A DNA stretch of 36,668 bases. Source: a bacterium (lineage in GTDB: Bacteria > Bacillota_I > Bacilli_A > RF39 > UBA660). Under the pieces are notes generated by a model. That model saw only the letters and a program-made list of their open reading frames with translations. It was not told the origin of the DNA and ran no database searches. Below, in pieces: positions 23,773-33,000 of the stretch (the stretch's first letter is position 1; each line of letters begins with the position of its first letter). The DNA is taken from positions 1 to 36,668 of the forward strand of contig SFSZ01000009.1 in NCBI GenBank assembly GCA_004563275.1. Reading direction: 5' to 3'. The position numbers and the translations under genes are program-made.

Positions 23773-24469
23773 GAATTTAGTTAAAAAGTTTGATAAAAAT
23801 TTAGTTTTAAATAAAGTTTCTTTTAAAGTTGAAAAAGGTGATGTTGTAGCGATTATTGGTCCTTCTGGATGTGGTAAAACAACGCTTTTAAGATGTCTTA
23901 ATATGATTGAAAAACCAACTAGTGGAGATATTTATTTTGAAGGTGTTAATCTTAATGAAAATCACACCGATTTATCTAAAGTAAGACAAAAAATGGGAAT
24001 GGTTTTTCAACAGTTTAATTTATTTCCTCATTTAACAGTAGGAGAAAATATTACCTTAGCTCCAATTAAGTTAAAAAAGTTAAGTGTATCGGCAGCTAAT
24101 AAAAAAATGATGAGTTTACTTAAAATGATAAATTTAAGTAATAAAAAAGATAGTTATCCTTCTGAATTATCTGGTGGACAAATGCAGAGAGTGGCAATTA
24201 TTAGATCACTAATAATGGATCCTGATATTATTTTATTTGATGAACCTACTAGTGCGTTAGATCCAGAAATGGTAGATGAAGTTCTTAATTTAATTAAGAT
24301 GATTGCTGATGATGGAATGACAATGCTTATTGTTTCTCATGAACTTGATTTTGTAAAGAAATGTGCTAATAAATTTTTATTTTTAGAACATGGAAAAGTT
24401 GCATTTTATGGAACTTTAAAGGAACTTAAAAACAGTGAAAATCAAAGATTAAAAGATTTTATTAATTAA
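23759..24469 (+). CDS. Amino acid ABC transporter ATP-binding protein (GlnQ/ArtM family)
   Basis: The 236-residue protein has Walker A GPSGCGKTT near 33, MVFQQFNLFPHLTV as Q-loop, signature LSGGQMQRV, Walker B IILFDEPTSALDPEMV and the switch MLIVSHELDF. FQQFNLFPHLT is characteristic of polar amino acid importers. It is the last gene of the importer operon and overlaps the permease stop. A 7-bp inverted repeat (AATTAAC/GTTAATT, 24464-24483) surrounds its end and merges with the arcA promoter region. Confidence 0.93.
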   Translation: MLEVKNLVKKFDKNLVLNKVSFKVEKGDVVAIIGPSGCGKTTLLRCLNMIEKPTSGDIYFEGVNLNENHTDLSKVRQKMGMVFQQFNLFPHLTVGENITLAPIKLKKLSVSAANKKMMSLLKMINLSNKKDSYPSELSGGQMQRVAIIRSLIMDPDIILFDEPTSALDPEMVDEVLNLIKMIADDGMTMLIVSHELDFVKKCANKFLFLEHGKVAFYGTLKELKNSENQRLKDFIN

Positions 24470-24481
24470 CATAAAAGTTAA

Positions 24482-24510
24482 TTGTATTTAAATCATTTAT
24501 TTGATATAAT
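24482..24510 (+). promoter_or_regulatory. Strong promoter of arcA
   Basis: TTGTAT (24482-24487), 17 bases, TATAAT (24505-24510), and TG one base before the -10. The inverted repeat AATTAAC-N6-GTTAATT (24464-24483) touches the -35 and could be an operator or the end of the transporter transcript. Confidence 0.75.
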
Positions 24511-24541
24511 TTATTTATGATAATAGACTAGGAGGAATAAA

Positions 24542-25786
24542 ATGGGTGCTATTAATGTTAAAAGTGAAATTGGAAAATTAAAGAAAGTCTTACTTCATAG
24601 ACCGGGAGCTGAATTATTAAATTTAACTCCAGATACATTAAGTAGATTATTATTTGATGATATTCCATTTTTACCAGAAGCTCAAAAAGAGCATGACGAG
24701 TTTGTTAGTATTTTGCGAAACAATGGAGTTGAAGTTGTTTATGTAGAAGATTTAATGGCCGATGTTTTAAGAATTAATGGTAATATTGAAGATAAATTTA
24801 TTAGACAATTTGTTCTTGAGGCTGGTATTAAAACTCCAAAATATAAAAACTTGGTTTATGAATATTTAAAGAGTTTCAAAGATAAGAAAGAATTAGTTTT
24901 AAAAACTATGGAAGGAATTAAAGTTGAAGAGATTCCAAGAGCTAAAAGAGAAGTAGAACAATCTTTAGTAGATTTAGTTACTGAAGAATCTAATTTCTTA
25001 GCAGAACCAATGCCAAATCTATATTTTACAAGAGATCCTTTTGCTAGTGCTGGTAATGGTATTATTTTAAATAAAATGTATTCTGTAACTAGATCAAGAG
25101 AGACTATTTATGCAGAATATATCTTTAATTATCATCCTGATTATAAAAATAAGGCTGAAAAATATTATGATAGATATTTACCTTATCATATTGAGGGTGG
25201 AGATGTTTTGAATTTAAGTAATCATGTGCTTGCAGTTGGTATTTCTCAACGTACTGAAGCAGGCGCTATTGATGAACTTGCTAAAAATATGTTTAAGAAT
25301 CCTAATTGTGAGATTGATACTATTTTAGCATTTAATATTCCTGAATCTAGAGCATTTATGCATTTAGATACAGTATTTACACAAATTGATTATGATAAAT
25401 TTACTTATCATCCTGGTATTATGGATACTTTACAAGTATATGAAATTACTGAAGGTGATAATCCGGATAGTGATGAGGACTTAAATGTTAAAGAGGTTTC
25501 AGGTTCTTTAGAAGAAATTTTAGAACATTATTTAGGAAGAGAAGTTACTTTAATACCTTGTGCAGGTGGTGAAAGAGTTGCTTCTGAAAGAGAACAATGG
25601 AATGATGGAACTAATACTTTATGTATTGCTCCCGGTGTTGTAGTTGTTTATGATCGTAATAATATTACAAATAATATTTTAAGAGAAAATGGTCTTACTG
25701 TTCTTGAGATGAGTAGTGCGGAATTATCTCGTGGTAGAGGTGGTCCTAGATGTATGAGTATGCCATTAGAAAGAGAGGATATTTGA
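24542..25786 (+). CDS. arcA: Arginine deiminase
   Basis: The 414-residue protein is a full-length arginine deiminase. It shows NLYFTRDPFASAG near 160, HIEGGDVLNLSNHVLAVGISQRT near 220, FMHLDTVFTQID with the catalytic His near 277, and the C-terminal RGRGGPRCMSMPL with the nucleophile Cys404. It converts arginine to citrulline and ammonia in the cytoplasm, the first step of the arginine deiminase pathway. GGAGG precedes the ATG, and it has a strong promoter. The stop is TGA, confirming standard stop usage, and lies 3 bases before arcB. Confidence 0.97.
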   Translation: MGAINVKSEIGKLKKVLLHRPGAELLNLTPDTLSRLLFDDIPFLPEAQKEHDEFVSILRNNGVEVVYVEDLMADVLRINGNIEDKFIRQFVLEAGIKTPKYKNLVYEYLKSFKDKKELVLKTMEGIKVEEIPRAKREVEQSLVDLVTEESNFLAEPMPNLYFTRDPFASAGNGIILNKMYSVTRSRETIYAEYIFNYHPDYKNKAEKYYDRYLPYHIEGGDVLNLSNHVLAVGISQRTEAGAIDELAKNMFKNPNCEIDTILAFNIPESRAFMHLDTVFTQIDYDKFTYHPGIMDTLQVYEITEGDNPDSDEDLNVKEVSGSLEEILEHYLGREVTLIPCAGGERVASEREQWNDGTNTLCIAPGVVVVYDRNNITNNILRENGLTVLEMSSAELSRGRGGPRCMSMPLEREDI

Positions 25787-25789
25787 AGG

Positions 25790-26779
25790 ATGGATTTATA
25801 CGGAAGAAATTTTTTAACTTTATTAGATTATACTCCTGAAGAAATAACTTATCTTTTAGATTTATCTAGTGAGTTAAAGGATAAAAAGAAGAAGGGTATT
25901 CCTCATAAATATTTAGAAGGAAAGAATATTGTTTTATTGTTTGAGAAAACTTCAACAAGAACTAGATGTGCTTTTGAAGTTGCAGGAATGGATTTAGGAA
26001 TGGGTGTTACTTATTTAGATCCAGGAAGTTCTCAAATGGGTAAAAAAGAAAGTATTGCCGATACTGCTAAGGTATTAGGTAGAATGTATGATGGCATTGA
26101 ATATCGTGGTTTTGATCAAAAATTTGTTGAAGAATTAGCTGCTAATGCTGGAGTACCAGTTTGGAATGGTTTAACTACTGAATATCATCCAACACAAATG
26201 CTTGCAGATGTTTTAACTATAAGAGAAAATTATGGTTATGTTAAAGGTATTAAGTTAGTATTTATGGGTGATGCTAGAAATAATGTTGCTAATTCATTAA
26301 TGATTGTATCAGCTAAATTAGGAATGCATTTTGTAGCATGTGCTCCTAAAAATTTATGGCCTAATGAAGAATTAGTTAATAAATGTAGGGAAATAGCTGC
26401 TAGTACTGGTGCTACTATTGAAATGACTGAAGATGTTATGGAAGGTACAAAAGGTGCTAATGCTATTTATACTGATGTTTGGGTTTCTATGGGTGAACCT
26501 GAAGAATTATGGGCTGAAAGAATTAAATTATTAACTCCATATCAAGTTAATAGTGAGGTTATGAATAATGCAGATAAAGATGCAATATTCTTACATTGTT
26601 TACCTTCTTTCCATGATTTAAATACTACTATTGGTAAATCTGTATATGAAAAATATGGTTTAAAAGAAATGGAAGTTACTGATGAAGTGTTTAGTAGTAA
26701 TGCTTCTAAAGTATTTGATGAAGCTGAGAATAGACTTCATACAATTAAAGCTGTTATTTTAGCAACTATGCGTAAATAA
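25790..26779 (+). CDS. arcB: Ornithine carbamoyltransferase (catabolic)
   Basis: The 329-residue protein has the carbamoyl-phosphate motif STRTRC near 55, [12 protein letters not shown] near 130, the ornithine-binding DVWVSMGE region near 230 and the [10 protein letters not shown] motif near 268. In an arcABDC cluster it works in the catabolic direction, phosphorolysing citrulline to ornithine and carbamoyl phosphate. It starts 3 bases after the arcA stop, with AGAGAGG at the end of arcA as its ribosome site, so the genes are tightly coupled. An anabolic role cannot be excluded by sequence, but no biosynthesis genes are present. Confidence 0.96.
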   Translation: MDLYGRNFLTLLDYTPEEITYLLDLSSELKDKKKKGIPHKYLEGKNIVLLFEKTSTRTRCAFEVAGMDLGMGVTYLDPGSSQMGKKESIADTAKVLGRMYDGIEYRGFDQKFVEELAANAGVPVWNGLTTEYHPTQMLADVLTIRENYGYVKGIKLVFMGDARNNVANSLMIVSAKLGMHFVACAPKNLWPNEELVNKCREIAASTGATIEMTEDVMEGTKGANAIYTDVWVSMGEPEELWAERIKLLTPYQVNSEVMNNADKDAIFLHCLPSFHDLNTTIGKSVYEKYGLKEMEVTDEVFSSNASKVFDEAENRLHTIKAVILATMRK

Positions 26780-26793
26780 ATTATTTTGGTTAT

Positions 26794-26855
26794 AAGTCAT
26801 AATGACTTTAACATTGATTATTGTTAAGGTTTTAAGTAAGCCATTAAAACCTTAA
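26794..26855 (+). promoter_or_regulatory. Structured intergenic region between arcB and arcD
   Basis: AAGTCAT-A-ATGACTT (26794-26808) is a short palindrome. A strong hairpin, TTAAGGTTTTAA (26824-26835) with TTAAAACCTTAA (26844-26855) around GTAAGCCA, follows. Only a modest T stretch comes after it, so it may be a partial terminator, an RNA-stabilising stem or an operator rather than a full stop. Confidence 0.6.
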
Positions 26856-26892
26856 TGATGTCATTTTTAGTACAAATTTGGAGGTGGAGAAA

Positions 26893-28335
26893 TTGGCTAA
26901 AAAGAAGTCAGGAAAGATGTTATCTTCTTATTCGATAATATTAATCCTAATCTTTGGACTAGCTATTTTATCACATGTTCTTCCAAATGCTGAGTTTGTA
27001 GATGGAGTTATAGTTAATGGTAGTGGTACTGTTGGTGCTAAATTATCAGAAACTTTAATGGCTCCAATCTTAGGTTTTGAAGATGCTATTGATGTTGGTA
27101 TCTTCATTATGGTTTTAGGTGGATTACTTGGAGTAATCAATAAAACTGGAGCATTGGAAACAGGGATAAGAGTTTTAGTTCAAAAACTTAAGGGAAGAGA
27201 ATTATTATTAATTCCAATATTAATGTTTGTCTTCTCAATATGTGGTACCACTTATGGTATGCTTGAAGAAACTGTAGGTTTCTATGTGTTGCTTGCAGCA
27301 ACAATGTTTGCAGCTGGTATGGATCCTTTAGTAGGAGCTGCTGTTATTCTATTAGGAGCAGGATCTGGTGTTTTAGGTTCAACTATTAACCCATTTGCAA
27401 CTGGAGTTGCACTTAGTGCTATTCCAGAAGGAATTGCTACTAATAGAGGTATTGTTATGATACTTGCTATTGTATTATGGCTAACAACATATGTTATTTC
27501 AGCTATATTTGTTACTCTTTATGCTAAGAAGGTTAAAGATGATAAAGGTTCAACATTCTTATCTTTAAGAGAACAAGCTGCTGCTGAAAAGAAATTTGGT
27601 TCATATGTTAAAAAAGCTGGAGAAGAAGCTGCTTTATCTGGAAAACAAAAAGTCACTTTAATATTATTTGCTATTACATTCTTAGTAATGATAGTAGGAT
27701 TTATTCCTTGGGGTGAATTTAATATTACTTTCTTTGATAGTTTTACTGGTTGGCTTACTGGTTCAACTCTTGGAAATTGGTGGTTCTATGAAGCTGCTTT
27801 ATGGTTCTTAATTATGTCTATTATTATAGGTATAGTTAATAAAATGGGAGAAAAAGGTTTTGTAGATACTTTTGTTGATGGTGCTGATGATATGATTGGT
27901 GTAATTCTAGTAATTGCAGTTGCTAGAGGTGCTAGTGTTTTAATGAAAACAACATATTTAGATAATTATATTATTTATAATGCTGCTGATGTACTTTCTA
28001 AAGTACCAGAATTATTATTTGTTCCATTAAATTACTTATTACATATTGTATTATCAGTATTAGTGCCTTCATCATCTGGTTTAGCAACATTGTCAACACC
28101 TATTATTGTACCTTTAGCTTCACAATTACATTATAGTACTGAAGTTACTGTAATGACTTTAGTTTCAGCTAATGGTTTAGTAAATTTAATTACTCCAACT
28201 TGTGGAGCAATTATGGGTGGTCTTGCTCTTGCTAAGATTGAATATTCAACTTGGTTTAAATGGGCATTTAAAGTAGTATTAACAATTGTTTTAGCTAATC
28301 TATTAATTTTAGGGTTATTTACTTTAGTTGTATAG
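26893..28335 (+). CDS. arcD: YfcC/DcuC-type transporter, probable arginine:ornithine antiporter
   Basis: The 480-residue protein has about a dozen hydrophobic segments. Motifs of the YfcC/DcuC family are seen: AIDVGIFIMVLGGLLGVINKTGALETGI (in pieces, VGIFIMVLGGLLGVI and KTGALETGI), CGTTYGMLEETVGFY, LGAGSGVLGSTINPFATG, and the C-terminal LVPSSSGLATLSTPIIVPL. YfcC-type ArcD proteins take the place of the classical antiporter in many arc clusters, exchanging arginine for ornithine. The role here is inferred from context. I place the start at the TTG at 26893, 5 bases after GGAGGTGG; the upstream TTG at 26878 is part of that ribosome site. Confidence 0.85.
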   Translation: MAKKKSGKMLSSYSIILILIFGLAILSHVLPNAEFVDGVIVNGSGTVGAKLSETLMAPILGFEDAIDVGIFIMVLGGLLGVINKTGALETGIRVLVQKLKGRELLLIPILMFVFSICGTTYGMLEETVGFYVLLAATMFAAGMDPLVGAAVILLGAGSGVLGSTINPFATGVALSAIPEGIATNRGIVMILAIVLWLTTYVISAIFVTLYAKKVKDDKGSTFLSLREQAAAEKKFGSYVKKAGEEAALSGKQKVTLILFAITFLVMIVGFIPWGEFNITFFDSFTGWLTGSTLGNWWFYEAALWFLIMSIIIGIVNKMGEKGFVDTFVDGADDMIGVILVIAVARGASVLMKTTYLDNYIIYNAADVLSKVPELLFVPLNYLLHIVLSVLVPSSSGLATLSTPIIVPLASQLHYSTEVTVMTLVSANGLVNLITPTCGAIMGGLALAKIEYSTWFKWAFKVVLTIVLANLLILGLFTLVV

Positions 28336-28344
28336 ATTAATTAT

Positions 28345-28375
28345 AAAAAACTATTTATTTATTAAATAGTTTTTT
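28345..28375 (+). terminator. Terminator-like hairpin after arcD
   Basis: AAAAAACTATTTA (28345-28357) pairs with TAAATAGTTTTTT (28363-28375). arcC begins 36 bases later; a separate promoter for it is not obvious. Confidence 0.75.
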
Positions 28376-28410
28376 TGTGTTATTATATTTATATAGAAAA
28401 GGGTGAAAAG

Positions 28411-29316
28411 ATGGGTAAGATTGTGATTGCATTAGGTGGTAATGCCTTAGGTAATGATTATTTAGAACAACAAAAATTAGTTAGAGATGCTGCTTCTAGA
28501 TTAATTAAATTATTTGATGGAAATGAAGTTATTATTACTCATGGAAATGGACCTCAAGTTGGTATGATTACTAAAGCGTTTGCTAATAATAATGTAGAAA
28601 TGCCTTTAGATTGTTGTACAGCAATGAGTGAAGGTTATATTGGGTTTCATATTCAAAGATATATTAAAGAAGCTTTAATAAAAGAGAAGATAAATCGAGA
28701 TGTTGTGACTGTTGTTACTGAAGTAACTGTTGATAAAGATGATCCTTCATTTATGAATCCTACTAAACCAATTGGTAAGTTTTATACTAAAGAAGAAGCC
28801 TTAGAATTAGAAAAAAGTACTGGGGATAAGTATGTTGAAGATTCTGGAAGAGGATATCGTAAGGTTGTAGCTTCTCCTAAACCTATAGATATTGGTAATT
28901 TAAAATCTATTAATAATTTAACTAGTAAAGGTAGTGTTGTTATTGCTTGTGGTGGTGGAGGTATTCCAGTATATGATGAGTTTGATAATACTAAAGTTGA
29001 AGCAGTTATTGATAAAGATTTAGCATCTTCTTTATTAGCTCAAAAAGTTAATGCTGATAAGTTTATTATTTTAACAGCAGTTGATCAAGCTAAAATTAAT
29101 TTTGGAACTGATAATGAAAAAGCTATTGATGTGATGAATGTAGAAGAAGCTAATAAATATATTAGAAATAATGAATTTAAAAGTGGAAGTATGCTTCCTA
29201 AGGTTGAAGCTGCTTTAGCTTTTACTAAATCTACTGGTAATGAAACTATTATTACTAGTTTAGCTAATATTGAGGGTATTTTAGAAAATAAAAATATAAC
29301 TAGAATTATTAAATAG
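28411..29316 (+). CDS. arcC: Carbamate kinase
   Basis: The 301-residue protein has the amino acid kinase fold: KIVIALGGNALG at the start, ITHGNGPQVGM near 50, DCCTAMSEGYIGFHIQ, VVASPKPIDI, VIACGGGGIPV, AVIDKDLASSLLA, and GSMLPKVEAAL near the end. It transfers phosphate from carbamoyl phosphate to ADP, the ATP-yielding step of the pathway. I use the ATG at 28411 with GGGTGAAAAG upstream; the longer open frame starts inside the preceding terminator. It is the last gene of the element, and its terminator abuts the right attachment repeat. Confidence 0.96.
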   Translation: MGKIVIALGGNALGNDYLEQQKLVRDAASRLIKLFDGNEVIITHGNGPQVGMITKAFANNNVEMPLDCCTAMSEGYIGFHIQRYIKEALIKEKINRDVVTVVTEVTVDKDDPSFMNPTKPIGKFYTKEEALELEKSTGDKYVEDSGRGYRKVVASPKPIDIGNLKSINNLTSKGSVVIACGGGGIPVYDEFDNTKVEAVIDKDLASSLLAQKVNADKFIILTAVDQAKINFGTDNEKAIDVMNVEEANKYIRNNEFKSGSMLPKVEAALAFTKSTGNETIITSLANIEGILENKNITRIIK

Positions 29317-29335
29317 ACCTTTATGGTCTTTTTTT
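29315..29335 (+). terminator. Intrinsic terminator of arcC
   Basis: AGACC-TTTAT-GGTCT is followed by T residues that continue into the right end repeat of the element. Confidence 0.8.
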
Positions 29336-29349
29336 GTTACATTAAGTTC
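29331..29349. repeat. Right boundary of the inserted element (attachment junction)
   Basis: TTTTT then GTTACATTAAG (29336-29346), one base, TC (29348-29349), then host GAATAG. It is the exact inverse of the left-end 11-mer, with the same spacing to the TC dinucleotide. Confidence 0.85.
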
Positions 29350-29968
29350 GAATAGATTAACAAAATCACCTGTACCAGATATAAATGCACTTGTTAGGTT
29401 AGCAAAGTCGATATTATCGTTCACTTTTACTTTGGTGATATTTTGATTTTTTAAGGCTGTATAGAAGTTAACTATTGGCATACCGCCAATTCTACCACCT
29501 AAGACTTCTTTGTTTTCTAAATCGCTTAATTTAAAGTTTTCTATAGGGGTACGTGATACGATAAATTGTCCATCTCTTTTGGTTAAACCAGCAAAGGTTT
29601 GAACATAATCTTTTTGATTTTCATTATAAACATAAATAGTTGCTTCTGGTCCACATAAACCAATTTGAACATCTCCTGATAAAACAGCAGCAACAACATT
29701 ATTAGCACCACTTGTTAAGATAAGATCAATATCTATATTATTTTCTTCAAAGAATCCTTTTTCAATGGCAATATAAAATGGAGTATAGAAAGCACTATGA
29801 GTTACTTCAGCAACTTTTATAGTGTTTTTATCATTATTATTTTTAAATAATCCTCCTAGGATAAACATTAAAATTGTTATTAATAATCCACTTATGATTA
29901 TTATGATATTTTTTTTCAAAAAATCCCTCCTCTAAGATAGTTTATTCTTCAAATAATATAGTGTGATA

Positions 29969-29977
29969 TGTTATACT
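29969..29977 (+). promoter_or_regulatory. Extended -10 promoter of the protease-dockerin gene
   Basis: TG-T-TATACT lies 25 bases before the ATG at 30003. No good -35 is visible. The divergent gap to the binding-protein gene is only 83 bases. Confidence 0.45.
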
Positions 29978-30002
29978 AAATAGAGAATAGAGTAGTGGAT
30001 AT

Positions 30003-33000
30003 ATGAAAAAGAAGTATTGGTTATTTAGTTTTATTATATTCTTTGTTTTTATTGTGGGATTTATTGTTTTAAATAAAGAAGAAGATATTGAAAAGGTATT
30101 AACTAAAGAAAGTTATGTTTATTTACCTGAAGTAGCTAAAAATTATATTATTAGTTACTATAATGAGACAGGTACTATTTTAAAAACAGAGAAAAATAAA
30201 GTTATTAATGAACCTTATTTAAATCCAGATTATGTTAAATATTTAGAACTTGGTAGTGAAGAAGTTAGTGATTATATTCCAGCTGATACTTTAGTTGATT
30301 ATGATTATTCTAAAGTAGAAGTCGGTAGTTCTTTGCCTAGTAAATATGATTCTAGAAATGTTAATGGCATAAGTTATGTAACATCTAGTAAGGATCAAAA
30401 AAGTTCTAGTTTATGTTGGGATTTTTCAGTTACTTCAGTTTTAGAAAGTAAAATATTAAAGACAGGTTTATATAGTGGAAGTGCAGAACTAGATTTATCA
30501 GAAAGACAAATAGATTATGCTACTACTGATCCTAATAGTGCAGTAGATATTCAATTTAATCCATATTTCTTTGATTATCAATTAGATACTTTAATGGGTG
30601 GTGGTAACTCTAAAAGATATTTTAATGCAATTTTAAATGGGATTAGTCCTACTTTAGAATCTAATTTTAATGTTTCTTTTGAAAGTAAAGAAAAGTTAAC
30701 TCCTAGTAAGATTTGGAATACTGATAATGTTAGTTATGAAGTTAATGGATATTATTATTTTCCAATGGATATTTCAAGTAATTATCCAGATAGTTCGGCA
30801 GTGCCAACTACTGATTTTATTAATGTTATAAAAAATCAAATTAAAGATAATGGTTCTGTAGAAATATCTTTTCCAACTAGTCCTTACGCAAGTTATATTC
30901 CTAGCGGTAGTGAAAAACAATTAAATAGTAATTCTTCTTATAATACTTTATATTATCGTGATATTACTTATAAATATCCAGTAGATCACTCAGTAGCGAT
31001 TATTGGTTGGGATGATTCTTATAGTCATGATGTATGTGTTTCAGAAAGTGGTTTACTTTCTAAAACTAATAGTAATGGTAAATGTAGTAGTGGTACATTA
31101 AAAACTATTAATGGAGCTTGGATAGCTAAAAACACTTGGGAATATAGTAATTATATTTATATTGCATATGAATCTACTTATTCAACTTATACATCTATTT
31201 ATGATGTAAGTAAGAAGAATTATGATAATGTTTATGCAGCAGATAATAATGGAATGACTTATCAAGTATTTGATAAACTTAAAACAAAAGAAAGATTAAA
31301 TAAAGTTAAAGTATCAGTAAAAAGTGCTAATACTAATTTAAAAGTATATTATTCTAATGGAGAAGATGGTTCTTTTGAATATTTAGGAGAGACAGATGTA
31401 ACTTATCCGGGATTATATACAATCGATGTAAGTGATAAAAATATTGTTTTAGATCAAGATAAATTTAGAATAAAAGCCAATATTTTAGGAGAAATGTCAG
31501 TTACTACTAGTAATGTAACTGATGAACCAGAAATAGTAATGAATGATGCTCAAAATGTTGATTCAATATCTATTCAAAAGTTAGTTTCGGAAAGTAATGT
31601 AATTATATTGAGTGGTTATAGTAGAAACTTAACAAGTAATGATAAGATTGATTTTAAAGTTAAAACTATTGGGGGAACTGATGTAACTAGTAAGTTTAAA
31701 TTTTATCGTAATTATGCAGTTAGCAATTATATAAATGCTTTAGTTGGATTTAATGAAGATGTTAAATTAGGTAGTTATGTGGTATCAGCTTACTATAAGG
31801 GAAAAGAGTATGCTTCATTTAATTTAATGATATCTAATTATGCAGAAATATTAGAAGGTGATGGTACTATTGAAAGTCCATACATTATAACTAATGCTAG
31901 AGGATTAGATATGATTAGAACTAATCAGTTTGCTTATTATAAGTTAGGTAATGATATAGATTTAACTTATGATACGCAAAATAAAGATGGATTATTTTAT
32001 AATGATGGTAAAGGATGGGAACCAATTAAGTATAGTTCATTTAGTATTGTATCTAATATAGTTAATACATCTGATGGTTTTAGTGGAGGATTAGATGGTG
32101 ATGGACATACTATTAAAGGATTATATATTAATAGACCTAGTGAAAATGTAGTTGGTTTATTTGCAAATACTTATAATCAAAATTATAGTGATGTTTATAT
32201 TAAAAATTTAACTTTAAGTGATGTTAATATTACTGGTAATAACTTTGTAGGAGCTTTACTGGGACATGCTTGGGGTGTCACTTATGAAAAAGTATTAGAT
32301 ATAAGTAATGTTAAAGTTTTAAATGGCATTGTTAACGGTAATAATTACGTTGGTGGTATTGTTGGTAATATTTATGCAGGTTCTAATTTAACTTTAATAG
32401 ATAGTGAAATAAGTAGACAAAAATTTGATAATTTATTTAATAGTTCAATTGTTAGTGGTAGTGATTATGTTGGAGGAATAGCTGGTTTAGTTATGAATTT
32501 ACCTTATGAATCTAAAGCACCAATATCATTTAATAATATAGAAAATATTGGAAATGTTAGTTCTGATTATCGAGGTGGAGGATTATTTGGTTATTTATCA
32601 ACTAATCAAGAGAATAGTATAAGCATAACTAATGCCATTGCTAGTGGAAAAATAAATAGTTATAATTGTGGTAAGTCATCTTGTTTATTTGATAATGACA
32701 GTACGGGAAAACTTACATTTAAGAATATTTATTATACTTATAATTATGGTTATATGAGTAATAATGAAAATATTAGTTATGATAATGTTGGAAAGAAAAC
32801 AATAAGAGAATTAACTAATATAGATAATTATAGTAGTTGGAATAAATTTAATGATAATTGGTTTATGGATAGTAGTGAAGACATTAGTAGAATACCAGTT
32901 ATTAAAGATACTAATTTTAAATATAGTTATATGGGAGATATTAGTTTAAATATTAATACAACTAATATTAATATAAGTAAATTCTTATATCCTAAATTAA

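Larger units (their letters stand above)
19832..29349 (+). mobile_element. 9.5-kb integrated element with serine recombinase, arginine transporter and arginine deiminase pathway
   Basis: The segment interrupts a binding-protein gene whose two halves lie outside it on the minus strand. Its ends carry an 11-bp perfect inverted repeat and its edges share a TC dinucleotide (GA on the gene strand), as expected for a serine recombinase crossover. All genes inside run forward: a 52-residue and a 219-residue membrane protein, a 42-residue protein, the recombinase, an amino acid ABC transporter, then arcA, arcB, an arcD-like antiporter and arcC. The arcC terminator abuts the right end. Joining the ends would make a nearly symmetric attP (GTTACATTAAGA-GA-ACTTAATGTAAC, in three parts). 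No conjugation, phage or replication gene is present, so it would be a non-conjugative element. Confidence 0.85.
29281..29919 (-). pseudogene. N-terminal part of NMT1/THI5-type binding protein, severed by the element
   Basis: The frame starts at a TTG (29919) after a strong GGAGGG site. It encodes a signal or anchor helix, then VAEVTHSAFYTPFYIAIEKGFF, LTSGANNVVAAVLSGDVQIGLCGPEA and AFISGTGDFVNLFE: the N-terminal lobe of a nitrate/sulfonate/thiamine-precursor type binding protein. Host sequence ends with GAA at 29347-29349 (191 codons). The following 21 codons, LNVTKKDHKGLFNNSSYIFI and one more, come from the element end and the antisense of arcC. GDFVxLFEPxA is a conserved motif of this family, and here it is cut between E and P. 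The rest is at 19430-19831. Confidence 0.92.

Noticed and set aside
24464..24500. An ArgR box in front of arcA
   Set aside because: TGTATTTAAATCA resembles half of an ARG box but needs a one-base gap to match, and no second box is nearby.
19430..29919. The two binding-protein parts as products of an inversion or as two independent transporters
   Set aside because: Both parts lie on the same strand in the order expected for one interrupted gene, share the boundary codon, and add up to one normal-length protein, so insertion is simpler than inversion or two separate genes.
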